Assembly: GCA_023250385.1 (NCBI GenBank)
Contig: JAHFAU010000022.1
Location: forward strand, 1-16,750
Direction of reading: 5' to 3'
Source: Anaerolineales bacterium
GTDB taxonomy: Bacteria > Chloroflexota > Anaerolineae > Anaerolineales > E44-bin32
DNA: 16,750 bases
In this document: piece by piece, positions 7,173-14,228 of the stretch
How the letters are laid out: every line of letters begins with the position of its first letter
How positions within the stretch are numbered: position 1 is the stretch's first letter
Notes under the pieces: generated by a model
Database searches by the model: none
Told to the model about the DNA's origin: nothing
What the model saw: the letters and a program-made list of their open reading frames with translations, nothing else
Position numbers and translations under genes: made by a program

Positions 7173-8795
7173 CTAGAACGTCCGGCCTCCGATGAGAGTT
7201 GGGATCTCTCGGTCACCGTTCCCAGCCCGGATCCAGGCCAGCCCAGGAAACCCTTCGCTCGCGGAAATCGCGAAACAGAACGCGGCGGCGATAGCAGGTT
7301 GGTCTCGGACCTGACGATAGAACTCGAGATACTGGCCTGCCCGCGGCTTGGCAGGCAGCTCGATCGAGGGGTTGCCGAACTCAGTGATCATGAGCAGCTT
7401 GGCTGGGTAGCGCAGGCGGTACTCCTGATACAGGCGGCCGCCCGCGAGCGATTCCATTCCACGCAGATCGGTCCAGTAGCAATTCACACCCAGCCAATCC
7501 GCCAGCAGGGTCGCCTCGTCGGCAGCCTCAAGGAATTGCAGCGGATCGGCCTTCTTTCCCGGCACGGGTTCACCCGGCGAGAGGCCCGGGAACCCGAGCT
7601 TCAGTTCCGGGAAGCGATCCTTGAGCCTGCTCGCTGCCTCTGCGAACCAACTGGCAAAGGCCTGCCCGTTTTGCCAGCTTCTGCCCCATCCTTCGTCCTG
7701 CAGGTTGGGGTTCGGGCACAGCTCAAAATACCGGATCTCCGCCTGATAGAGCTCTCTGAGCTTGCGCTGGACACCGGCCACGAACTGAATCGGGGACAGC
7801 GCCTCGCTCGCGAGGTCCGTCGTGAGGCGGGACATCAGAAACATCGCCGGTCGCCGGCTGCGCAGCCGCTCAACAGTCTGCGCCGAATCCTGAAGCGAGA
7901 CTACCACGGCTTCGAGCCGAGCCTGCTCGATCACCAGCAGATCCTCCTCGTCGAGCGCCGCTCCAATCCGACCGTGGGCCCCTACCAGGCACTTGCCCAT
8001 GGGCCAATCCGGATTCGGGATTCCCTTTGGCCAGGCCGGCTCGGGCCAGACCAGGAACGGGGTCGGATCGATAATGTCTTGCGGATAGTTCGTCTGGCCA
8101 AGCTCGGTGGCTTGATCCTTCTTGAGTGAGAGATGCAGATGGTGGCCGACCGAAGCGCCGGTCGCGTCCGCCAAGCCGATAACCTGGGCGCCGGTCACCG
8201 GCTCTCCCTCCTTCACTAACGTTTTGGCCAAGTGTCCATAAATCGTCCGGTAGCCATCCCGATGCCGGATCCGAACGTGAATGCCGTACGCATGAGCCTT
8301 CGGGTTGTTCTCAACCCGATACACTTGCCCGTCTGCGCAGGCAAAGACCTTGGTATTCAGCAAGGCGCGGATGTCGACCCCTTCATGCCCCGGCATCCCG
8401 AACCGGGTGTAGATCCGCGGATTTGCCCCGAAGCGCTGGGTGATCACTGGGAACTCGGTCGGCCAGAGCAGGAAGAATGGGCGCTGCTTTTGACCGAACC
8501 GGTCGTCATCTGCGATCCGATGGGCAAGCGCCTGTTCCAGTCCGGTCGGACTATCGGCTTCAATCGGATCCAGGCGAACTTCAGGGTATTCTCGCTGCAG
8601 CCAGGCCTCAATGTCATCGGATTCGGCGTAGCCGCCAGGTGTCCGGGGAAAAGAAATAACCTGTCGGGGAGCCATGTAGAGGCCGGCGGCGCGTGGGTCT
8701 TGAGCCAGGTATGCCCCGAAGGTGAGCACGAATTCGCGGCACGCTCGCACCCAGTCCCAGTAGTCCTTTTGGGGCAGCAGGATGATTTGAAACAC
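7173..8795 (-). CDS. M23 (LytM) metallopeptidase fused to a glycosidase-like TIM-barrel domain
   Basis: The open frame reaches ATG 8828, but TATAAT at 8807-8802 lies inside it and GTG 8795 begins 6 bases later; I prefer GTG 8795 (540 residues; numbering here counts from 8828). Residues 12-120 are an unrecognised N-terminal domain. Residues 125-260 are an M23 domain with all zinc motifs: HEGVD (H148, D152), YGH (H198) and HLH (H230, H232). This family cuts peptidoglycan cross-links. Residues 325-545 look like a GH5/GH39-type barrel: strand YFELCPNPN (367-375), then ITEFGNPS (481-488) with a candidate nucleophile E483. The acid/base Glu of the usual NEPN motif is Asn (N373), so hydrolase activity is doubtful. 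No signal peptide is visible, which is odd for a wall enzyme; a lysin released with lysis or non-classical export is conceivable. Confidence 0.82.
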   Translation of the reverse strand: MFQIILLPQKDYWDWVRACREFVLTFGAYLAQDPRAAGLYMAPRQVISFPRTPGGYAESDDIEAWLQREYPEVRLDPIEADSPTGLEQALAHRIADDDRFGQKQRPFFLLWPTEFPVITQRFGANPRIYTRFGMPGHEGVDIRALLNTKVFACADGQVYRVENNPKAHAYGIHVRIRHRDGYRTIYGHLAKTLVKEGEPVTGAQVIGLADATGASVGHHLHLSLKKDQATELGQTNYPQDIIDPTPFLVWPEPAWPKGIPNPDWPMGKCLVGAHGRIGAALDEEDLLVIEQARLEAVVVSLQDSAQTVERLRSRRPAMFLMSRLTTDLASEALSPIQFVAGVQRKLRELYQAEIRYFELCPNPNLQDEGWGRSWQNGQAFASWFAEAASRLKDRFPELKLGFPGLSPGEPVPGKKADPLQFLEAADEATLLADWLGVNCYWTDLRGMESLAGGRLYQEYRLRYPAKLLMITEFGNPSIELPAKPRAGQYLEFYRQVRDQPAIAAAFCFAISASEGFPGLAWIRAGNGDREIPTLIGGRTF

Positions 8796-8801
8796 CGGCA
8801 C

Positions 8802-8807
8802 ATTATA
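8802..8807 (-). promoter_or_regulatory. -10 box of the M23 fusion gene
   Basis: Perfect TATAAT on the minus strand, 6 bases before GTG 8795. This spacing places transcription start at the start codon. The hexamer lies inside the longer frame from ATG 8828, which has no ribosome-binding sequence upstream. Confidence 0.5.
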
Positions 8808-8852
8808 CAGAGGTCGGCTCGTTAGCATGCCGCTGCCGCGGTGCGCGAGTCG

Positions 8853-8881
8853 TTAAAACAAGAAACCCGCCGATCGGCGGG
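8853..8881 (-). terminator. Rho-independent terminator after the small membrane-protein gene
   Basis: A perfect palindrome, CCCGCCGATCGGCGGG (8866-8881), is followed on the minus strand by TTTCTTGTTTT. It lies 24 bases past the stop of the gene at 8906-9283 and before the M23 promoter, so it separates the two units. Confidence 0.85.
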
Positions 8882-8905
8882 CCGAGTTCTGGACCGTCTC
8901 AGGTG

Positions 8906-9283
8906 CTATTCCACTTGTAGGTCTTGAAAGATCGCCGCGTCCTCGGTATAGCAGGGCACCGCGGAGTACACGCCTGTGTCGAGGGCCACCATGAAGCGCA
9001 GCTCACCGCCTTCTGATACCCAGGCAAAGTCTTTGATGGTGTCGGTGTCGGGGTTGAATAGTCCCTCTTCTTGAAGCCGCTGCAGAAACAGCACAGCGTT
9101 GACTCGGGGATCGGATACTCGATAAGTTGTGGCACACTCCGGGGCTTTCTCTTTCTCGATGATCCCCTTGGCCATCCAGGCCGCGCCACCGATAAAGCCG
9201 ACCAACACAAAATTCCAGAATGCGAGGGTGGCCGCCTCACCGAGCGGGAAGTTCTCCCACCAATTGCGCATTCTGGTTTTCAT
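8906..9283 (-). CDS. Small single-helix membrane protein of unknown function
   Basis: A 125-residue protein whose family I do not recognise. Residues 1-17 are basic/aromatic (MKTRMRNWWENFPLGE). One membrane helix spans about 18-40 (AFWNFVLVGFIGGAAWMA), followed by a charged soluble domain with two cysteines (C50, C111) and FMVALDTGVYSAVPCYTEDA near 97-115. The topology suggests one anchor with the domain on one side of the membrane; which side is uncertain. The start is ATG 9283; M5 is an alternative. It lies downstream of radC on the same strand, 69 bases away, and ends at a strong terminator. The region before the start has two short direct repeats. It may be a lineage-specific protein. Confidence 0.75.
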   Translation of the reverse strand: MKTRMRNWWENFPLGEAATLAFWNFVLVGFIGGAAWMAKGIIEKEKAPECATTYRVSDPRVNAVLFLQRLQEEGLFNPDTDTIKDFAWVSEGGELRFMVALDTGVYSAVPCYTEDAAIFQDLQVE

Positions 9284-9315
9284 CGTCAGACCATGCGGCG
9301 TCTCTGGTTTTCATC
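9272..9315 (-). repeat. 13-bp direct repeat spanning the start codon
   Basis: GATGAAAACCAGA (minus strand) occurs exactly at 9284-9272 and 9315-9303, a 31-base period. The downstream copy contains the start ATG of the small membrane-protein gene. The upstream copy holds an out-of-frame ATG. It looks like a local duplication. Confidence 0.6.
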
Positions 9316-9340
9316 CTATCATTCAAGTCTTCCTTCCGAG

Positions 9341-9358
9341 CTTACAGGGCCCTTACAG
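9341..9358. repeat. 7-bp direct repeat with an 11-bp period
   Basis: CTTACAG occurs at 9341-9347 and 9352-9358, separated by GGCC. The second copy overlaps the radC stop codon. Spacing of about one helical turn, in front of the next minus-strand gene, fits a tandem regulator site, but chance is not excluded. Confidence 0.3.
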
Positions 9359-10069
9359 CTGCCCAAAGCCTAGCCCCTTTGCCTTGAGCGAGATGAAGCG
9401 GCCTTGCCCAATGATCAGGTGATCCAGAACTTCAATGTCCAGCAGCTTGCCGGCCTCCACGATCGCCCGGGTGACCGCAATGTCCTCGGGGCTCGGTGAC
9501 GGATCTCCGCTCGGATGGTTATGGACCACGATGATCGCGGCGGCATTGTCGCGGACTGCGTCGCGGAAGACTTCGCTGATCCGTATCAATGAGGTGTTCA
9601 GCGAACCGTGGTACACCTCAACAATTCGCAGCAGCTGATTGCGGGTATCGAGTAAGAGCACCCTCAGGTGCTCCTGGTCGAGGGCGCTCATCTCGTACCT
9701 CAGCAACTCGGCCGCCTGCTCGGGTGATTGGATCAGGTGGCGCTGCTCGGGCTTCTCCGCGGCCAGGCGTCTGCCCAGCTCGATGGCGGCTTTGATCTGT
9801 GCCGCCTTGGCATCGCCGATGCCTCGACTGGCTACCAGCTCTGCGTAGTTCGCCTCATGCAAACCGGCCAGACCGTGGAACTTCATCAGCAGTTCTTGGG
9901 CCAGCTGCACGGAGTTGAGGCCGGCCACCCCGGTTCGCAGCAGAATCGCGAGCAGCTCATTATTGTGCAAAACCTGTGCTCCCTGATCCCTCAGGCGCTC
10001 GCGCGGGCGGTCTCCTGGACCGAGGTCTGTTATTCGGTGCAGCGCATAAGTCTTGCCTGTTTCTGCCAT
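9353..10069 (-). CDS. radC: RadC family (UPF0758) JAMM-domain protein
   Basis: A 238-residue, full-length member of the RadC family. The N-terminal part (8-108) has the family signature, RPRERLRDQGAQVLHNNELLAILLRTG, followed by a helix-hairpin-helix segment, LVASRGIGDAKAAQIKAA (78-95). The C-terminal JAB/MPN domain (about 112-238) holds the JAMM metal site: E166, HNHPSGDPSPSPED with H183 and H185, and D196. All ligands are present. Despite its name the family's role in DNA repair has been questioned, and its biochemical substrate is unsettled. The start at ATG 10069 is preceded by GAGGGTG, a plausible ribosome-binding site about 7 bases upstream. The gene is divergent from the zinc-ribbon gene. 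Confidence 0.95.
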   Translation of the reverse strand: MAETGKTYALHRITDLGPGDRPRERLRDQGAQVLHNNELLAILLRTGVAGLNSVQLAQELLMKFHGLAGLHEANYAELVASRGIGDAKAAQIKAAIELGRRLAAEKPEQRHLIQSPEQAAELLRYEMSALDQEHLRVLLLDTRNQLLRIVEVYHGSLNTSLIRISEVFRDAVRDNAAAIIVVHNHPSGDPSPSPEDIAVTRAIVEAGKLLDIEVLDHLIIGQGRFISLKAKGLGFGQL

Positions 10070-10113
10070 TGTCCCACCCTCACTTGGCCCAAGGCCAGGA
10101 TTTGTTAACCCAC

Positions 10114-10121
10114 TGTATAAT
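10114..10121 (+). promoter_or_regulatory. -10 box of the zinc-ribbon membrane-protein gene
   Basis: TGTATAAT contains a perfect TATAAT (10116-10121), 23 bases before GTG 10145. The opposite strand reads TGATTATAC here, so a divergent radC promoter may overlap it. No clear -35 is seen. Confidence 0.5.
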
Positions 10122-10144
10122 CACGCGGTCCCCATAGGGCCTAG

Positions 10145-10615
10145 GTGAATCTAAGCTCCGCGACTACTGCATTTCAGTACCTGACCGCCTTGTTTGGGGC
10201 GTTCTTGGCCGCGCTCTGGCTGAGTTTGATCTTTTGGACCTACCGCGACATCCGTTCCCGAACTCAGGACGCGCTGGTCCAGATTCTGGCCGCTCTGACG
10301 ACCGGGGTCATGGGCCCCTTCGGCCTGGTGATTTACCTCATTCTGCGACCTTCCCAGACGATCGACCAGGCCTACCAACACACGCTGGAAGAGGAAGCTC
10401 TCTTGACGGAGATCGAAGAGCAGCCGATCTGCCCGGGATGCGGAAACCGAACTCGGGCCGACTGGCAGCTCTGTCCGAACTGCCACACCCATTTGCGGAA
10501 GGGCTGCGAAAATTGTGGCCGGCTGCTAGAGCTCTCCTGGCAGATCTGTCCCTACTGTGGGACACCGGTGGCCGGCGTACGGGCCGAGGTCGGGCTCGAG
10601 CCCGGGGCTAGTTAG
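10145..10615 (+). CDS. Two-helix membrane protein with double zinc ribbon
   Basis: A 156-residue protein starting at GTG 10145. Two membrane helices span about 11-33 (YLTALFGAFLAALWLSLIFW) and 45-67 (VQILAALTTGVMGPFGLVIYLIL), joined by a short basic loop with the YRDIRSRT motif. An acidic helix (75-93) follows, then two zinc ribbons made of four CxxC pairs: C96/C99, C110/C113, C121/C124 and C135/C138. The architecture resembles small PLDc_N-like plus DZANK-type proteins known from several bacterial phyla. The ribbons should face the cytoplasm and bind protein or nucleic acid; the partner is unknown. The 3' end overlaps the convergent enolase end by 4 bases (10612-10615). Confidence 0.85.
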   Translation: MNLSSATTAFQYLTALFGAFLAALWLSLIFWTYRDIRSRTQDALVQILAALTTGVMGPFGLVIYLILRPSQTIDQAYQHTLEEEALLTEIEEQPICPGCGNRTRADWQLCPNCHTHLRKGCENCGRLLELSWQICPYCGTPVAGVRAEVGLEPGAS

Positions 10616-11910
10616 ATCGTTCGGCCGGACTGCTTCAAGGCCGCCCACCCGGCGTATTTCGCGGCCACACCCAATTCTCGTTCAATCCGCAGCAGCCGGT
10701 TGTATTTGGCGACCCGATCAGAGCGGGCCGGCGCCCCAGCCTTGATCTGCGGCATTGAAAGTCCCACAGCCAGGTCGGCAATCGTCGAGTCCTCGGTCTC
10801 GCCCGACCGGTGCGATGCCACGGTTGCCCATCCGACCTCCCGGCACAGTTTGACTGCCTCAATGGCCTCACTGAGCGTGCCGATCTGATTCACTTTGACC
10901 AAGAGGGCGTTGCAGGCACGCTCCGTAATGGCTATGCGCACGCGGGCGGGATTCGTCACCAGCAAATCGTCCCCGACCAACTGGATCCGGTCCCCCAACT
11001 CGCTCGACAAGACCTTCCAGCCCTCCCAATCGTCCTGGGCCAGACCGTCTTCCAGGGAAACAATCGGATATTGCTTCACCCAGCTCACCCAGTATTCCAC
11101 CATCCGGTGTGCGTCGAGCTCCCTCCCCTCGCGACGCAAGCGGTAAACTCCCGCACTGTAGAATTCAGAAGCCGCCGGGTCAAGTGCCAGGCCAACCTGC
11201 TGGCCCGCTTGGTAGCCCGCTTGCTCGATCGCCTCCAGGATCAGCTCGACCGCCTCCGCGTTGGCCTTCAACGCCGGGGCGTAGCCTCCCTCGTCCCCGA
11301 CCAGCACGGTGTAGCCGTTCCGCTTGAGCACCACCCCCAGCGCATGGTAGATTTCGACTCCCCATCGCAGCCCCTCGGAGAACGTCGGCGCGCCGAGCGG
11401 CATGACCATGAACTCCTGGACGTCGGTGGTCTGCCAGCCGGTGTGCGCCCCTCCATTCAGAATGTTCAGCATCGGGACCGGTAGAGTCACCGCTTGTTCG
11501 CCGCCCAGTGAGCGGAACAGCGAACGGCCATTGGCCGCGGCAACAGACTTGGCGGCGGCCAGGCTTACGGCCAGAATCGCATTTGCCCCGAGCCTTGCCT
11601 TGTTCGGGGTCCCATCCAGCTCGACGAGAGCTTTATCGAGCGCCGCTTGATCCGCCGCCTGCATCCCGACGAGGCGGTCGGCAATCTCTACCCGGATGTG
11701 GGTGACAGCCTTGCGCACACCCTTCCCGAGGTAGCGATGTGGATCGCCGTCGCGCAGCTCCAGCGCTTCATGTTGACCGGTCGAGGCGCCGGAGGGAACT
11801 AGGGCGTCTCCCCGGCTGCCGCTGCGCAACGTGACTTGTGCCTCGACCGTGGGGTTGCCCCGCGAGTCCAATACTTCCAAGGCATCCACCGCGGCGATCC
11901 GAGTGTCCAC
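10612..11910 (-). CDS. eno: Enolase
   Basis: Converts 2-phosphoglycerate to phosphoenolpyruvate in glycolysis; cytoplasmic and Mg-dependent. It has 432 residues from GTG 11910, which is the usual length. The reading frame continues upstream to 12606, but that part is antisense to the desulfurase gene. The start is fixed by the canonical N-terminus ALEVLDSRGNPTVE (10-23). Seen: SGASTGQHEALELRD (40-54, mobile serine loop), H156, E166, E207 (GDEGG), metal ligands D244, E287 (LEDG) and D314, catalytic K339 (KVNQIGT), SHRSGETED (366-374) and K390. Oddity: the loop usually written HADNNVDIQEF is HTGWQTTDVQEF, one residue longer, with both the His and the Glu kept. It is divergent from the desulfurase gene, 78 bases away. 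Confidence 0.97.
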   Translation of the reverse strand: MDTRIAAVDALEVLDSRGNPTVEAQVTLRSGSRGDALVPSGASTGQHEALELRDGDPHRYLGKGVRKAVTHIRVEIADRLVGMQAADQAALDKALVELDGTPNKARLGANAILAVSLAAAKSVAAANGRSLFRSLGGEQAVTLPVPMLNILNGGAHTGWQTTDVQEFMVMPLGAPTFSEGLRWGVEIYHALGVVLKRNGYTVLVGDEGGYAPALKANAEAVELILEAIEQAGYQAGQQVGLALDPAASEFYSAGVYRLRREGRELDAHRMVEYWVSWVKQYPIVSLEDGLAQDDWEGWKVLSSELGDRIQLVGDDLLVTNPARVRIAITERACNALLVKVNQIGTLSEAIEAVKLCREVGWATVASHRSGETEDSTIADLAVGLSMPQIKAGAPARSDRVAKYNRLLRIERELGVAAKYAGWAALKQSGRTI

Positions 11911-11920
11911 TTCCCAGCGG

Positions 11921-11948
11921 ATTATAACCAGCCCGGAGTCGCAGCCAA
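11921..11948 (-). promoter_or_regulatory. Promoter of eno
   Basis: On the minus strand TTGGCT (11948-11943, 4 of 6 to the -35 consensus) and a perfect TATAAT (11926-11921) are 16 bases apart. The GTG start follows after 10 bases, so the mRNA has almost no leader. Confidence 0.6.
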
Positions 11949-11973
11949 GGCCGAAGGCCGCAAAGGATCGAAA

Positions 11974-11982
11974 TGTTACAAT
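11974..11982 (+). promoter_or_regulatory. Extended -10 of the desulfurase-mnmA operon
   Basis: TGtTACAAT ends 6 bases before ATG 11989. Transcription would start at the ATG. The frame is open upstream to 11836, but that stretch overlaps the eno promoter and coding start. Confidence 0.55.
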
Positions 11983-11988
11983 CGCCAA

Positions 11989-13161
11989 ATGCGCCAGAAG
12001 CCAATTTACCTCGACTATGCGGCGACCACGCCTCTCGATCCGCGGGCCCGATCGCGGATGCTTCCTTTCTTCGACGAGGCCTTCGGGAATCCGTCCTCTG
12101 TGCACTCGTGGGGCCAGCAGGCGGAAGCCGAGCTGGAGCAAGCCCGGGCTCAGATCGCTGGCTACTTGGGGTGCGAGTCCGATGAATTGATATTCACGAG
12201 CGGAGGGTCCGAGAGCGACAATCTGGCGCTGCGGGGGGCGGCCTTCGCGGCAAGGAACGGGCGCAGCGCTAACCACATTCTGATCAGCCCGGTAGAGCAT
12301 CCGGCGGTGCTCGAAACTGCCCGGCAACTGCAGCGGCTGCACGGCTTCCAGTTGGAATTCCTCTCGGTCGACGAGTTCGGCCAAGTCGAGCCCGCGGACC
12401 TCGCCAGGCGGCTCCGATCCGATACGGCGGTCGTTTCGGTGATCTACGGCAACAATGAGATCGGCACGCTCAACCCGATCGCGGAGCTCGGCAGCCTCTG
12501 CCGGCAAGCGGGGATACCATTTCACACCGATGCACTGCAGGCCGTCGCACAGCTCAACTTGCAAGTCGATGAGCTCAACGTGGATCTGCTCTCGATTGGA
12601 GCCCACAAGTTCTACGGGCCGAAGGGGGTCGGCGCGCTCTATGTCCGCAGACCAACCCCGATGGTTCCGATTCAGACTGGCGGCTCACACGAGCGCGGCC
12701 GGCGGGCTGGGACCTCCAATGTCCCGCTCATTGTCGGAATGAACGAGGCCCTCGCCGTCGTCGTCGAGCGGCGCGCGACAGATATCCAAGGATTCGCCAG
12801 GCTGCGGGATAGGATTGTTGAGGCGGTCTTGGGCGGGATTGCGGATGCCCAACTGACCGGGCATCCTGCCGAGCGCCTGCCGAACCATGCTTCGTTTGTA
12901 TTCGAGGGCGTGGACGGCAATGGGCTGCTGGCCGCCCTCGACCTGGCCGGCTTCGCCTGTTCGTCGGCCTCCGCCTGCAAGACCGGCGAGCCGGAGCCTT
13001 CCGAAGTGTTGCTCGCCATCGGACTCGACGCCCGGCTCGCCACGAGTTCGCTGCGGGTCACAGTCGGCCGTCAGACCACTCCCAGCGAAGTGGAAGCCTT
13101 TCTGACGATCTTACCGGAAGCAATCGCCCGCTTACGGGTGGTCGAACCGGCGTTCACATGA
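11989..13161 (+). CDS. Cysteine desulfurase, IscS/NifS type
   Basis: PLP enzyme that takes sulfur from cysteine and holds it as a persulfide for transfer; 390 residues from ATG 11989. This start gives the classic N-terminus IYLDYAATTPLDP. Seen: FGNPSSVH (32-39), SGGSESDNLA (71-80), H104 (PVEHPAV, stacks on PLP), YGNNEIGT (153-160), D181 in FHTDALQAVAQ, PLP-binding K207 in SIGAHKFYGPKG, and active cysteine C330 in CSSASACKTGEPEPSEV. The loop around C330 places it in the IscS/NifS class (class I), not the SufS class. MnmA follows with an ATGA overlap. Such pairs (for example YrvO-MnmA in Bacillus subtilis) are dedicated to tRNA thiolation, so I infer that role here. No IscU, SufU or ferredoxin gene is nearby. 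Confidence 0.95.
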   Translation: MRQKPIYLDYAATTPLDPRARSRMLPFFDEAFGNPSSVHSWGQQAEAELEQARAQIAGYLGCESDELIFTSGGSESDNLALRGAAFAARNGRSANHILISPVEHPAVLETARQLQRLHGFQLEFLSVDEFGQVEPADLARRLRSDTAVVSVIYGNNEIGTLNPIAELGSLCRQAGIPFHTDALQAVAQLNLQVDELNVDLLSIGAHKFYGPKGVGALYVRRPTPMVPIQTGGSHERGRRAGTSNVPLIVGMNEALAVVVERRATDIQGFARLRDRIVEAVLGGIADAQLTGHPAERLPNHASFVFEGVDGNGLLAALDLAGFACSSASACKTGEPEPSEVLLAIGLDARLATSSLRVTVGRQTTPSEVEAFLTILPEAIARLRVVEPAFT

Positions 13162-14228
13162 TCGAACCGCGCAAGATCGCGGTCGCGATGAGCGGCGGTG
13201 TAGACAGCTCGGTTGCTGCCGCGTTGCTGGTCGAGCAGGGTGAGCAGGTCTTCGGGCTCATGCTGCGCTTGTGGGATTCTCGCCCAGACCGCCCCAATCG
13301 ATGCTGCTCTCCCCACGACATGGCCAACGCACGGGCGGTCGCTGCCCAGCTGGAGATCCCCTTCTACGTGCTGGATGTGCGGGAACCCTTCCGGCAGGCG
13401 GTGGTCGAGCCGTTCATTGCAGGCTACCTGGAGGGGATTACCCCAAACCCGTGCATGGCGTGTAATCGCCAGATCCGCTGGGGGCATCTTTTGCAGCATG
13501 CCCGCAAGCTGGGTGCCACCCATCTGGCAACCGGGCACTACGCCCGGATCCAGGAATCCGGCGGGCACTTCCACCTCTTCCGCCCTTACGACCGAACCAA
13601 GGATCAGTCCTACGTGCTGAGCGTTCTGGGACAGCTAGACTTGGAGCAATCCCGCTTCCCATTAGGCGAACTAAGGAAAGACCAAGTTCGAGAGCGTGCA
13701 AGAAACCTCCGTTTGCCAGTGGCCGGGCGTCCGGACAGCCAAGACCTCTGCTTCTTGGGCGGCGCCGATTACCGGGAGTTTCTCAGCGAGACCGCAGGAA
13801 TCACCTGGGAGCCCGGGCCGATCCTGGACCAGGCAGGATCGCCACTCGGCACCCATCGAGGGCTGCCTGGCTACACGGTCGGCCAACGCAAGGGGATCGG
13901 GGTCTCGGGTGCGGTGCCGCTCTACGTGGTCGCGAAAGATTTCCGACGGAACGCGCTGGTCGTCGGGCCGCGGACTGCACTCGGGCGGACTAGCTTTCGG
14001 GTAGACCGAATGCATTGGGTGGCCGACCAACCTCCCGACCCAGGGACCTCTCTAACTGTACAGGTCCGCTATCGATCGCCGGCGGTCCCTGCCCGGCTGC
14101 GACCCAACGGCATAGAAGACGGCGCGGTAGTCGACCTGGACGAGCCCCTGCTGCAGATAACCCCAGGTCAGGCAGCGGTTTTTTACAACCGGGATGAGTG
14201 CCTAGGCGGCGGGGTTATTCTTCAATGA
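13158..14228 (+). CDS. mnmA: tRNA 2-thiouridylase MnmA
   Basis: ATP-dependent enzyme that adds sulfur at C2 of U34 in tRNAs for Lys, Glu and Gln; 356 residues. Seen: the ATP-binding PP-loop MSGGVDSSVA (11-20); CCSPHD (49-54); NPCMACNRQIRWG (97-109), with C102 the catalytic cysteine equivalent; ATGHYAR (124-130); DSQDLCF (193-199), with C198 the persulfide-forming cysteine; and GYTVGQRKGIGV (238-249) in the central domain. Both catalytic cysteines are present. The start ATG 13158 overlaps the desulfurase stop as ATGA, so the sulfur donor and user are translated together. Its stop in turn overlaps the next gene's ATG. Confidence 0.97.
   Translation: MIEPRKIAVAMSGGVDSSVAAALLVEQGEQVFGLMLRLWDSRPDRPNRCCSPHDMANARAVAAQLEIPFYVLDVREPFRQAVVEPFIAGYLEGITPNPCMACNRQIRWGHLLQHARKLGATHLATGHYARIQESGGHFHLFRPYDRTKDQSYVLSVLGQLDLEQSRFPLGELRKDQVRERARNLRLPVAGRPDSQDLCFLGGADYREFLSETAGITWEPGPILDQAGSPLGTHRGLPGYTVGQRKGIGVSGAVPLYVVAKDFRRNALVVGPRTALGRTSFRVDRMHWVADQPPDPGTSLTVQVRYRSPAVPARLRPNGIEDGAVVDLDEPLLQITPGQAAVFYNRDECLGGGVILQ

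Noticed and set aside
7163..7175. Palindrome TAGGCCaGGCCTA as a terminator
   Set aside because: The one-base centre leaves no workable loop without breaking the stem, and no T-run follows on either strand.
7299..8129. Plus-strand open frame of 276 codons
   Set aside because: It is antisense to the M23 fusion, which has a full set of zinc motifs; the plus-strand translation shows no recognisable domain.
11836..11988. Upstream extension of the desulfurase frame
   Set aside because: It overlaps the eno start and both divergent promoters. The conserved N-terminus IYLDYAATTP begins six residues after ATG 11989.
11911..12606. N-terminal extension of the enolase frame by about 230 codons
   Set aside because: The extension is antisense to the cysteine desulfurase gene and runs through the eno -10 box. 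The enolase signature starts right after GTG 11910.
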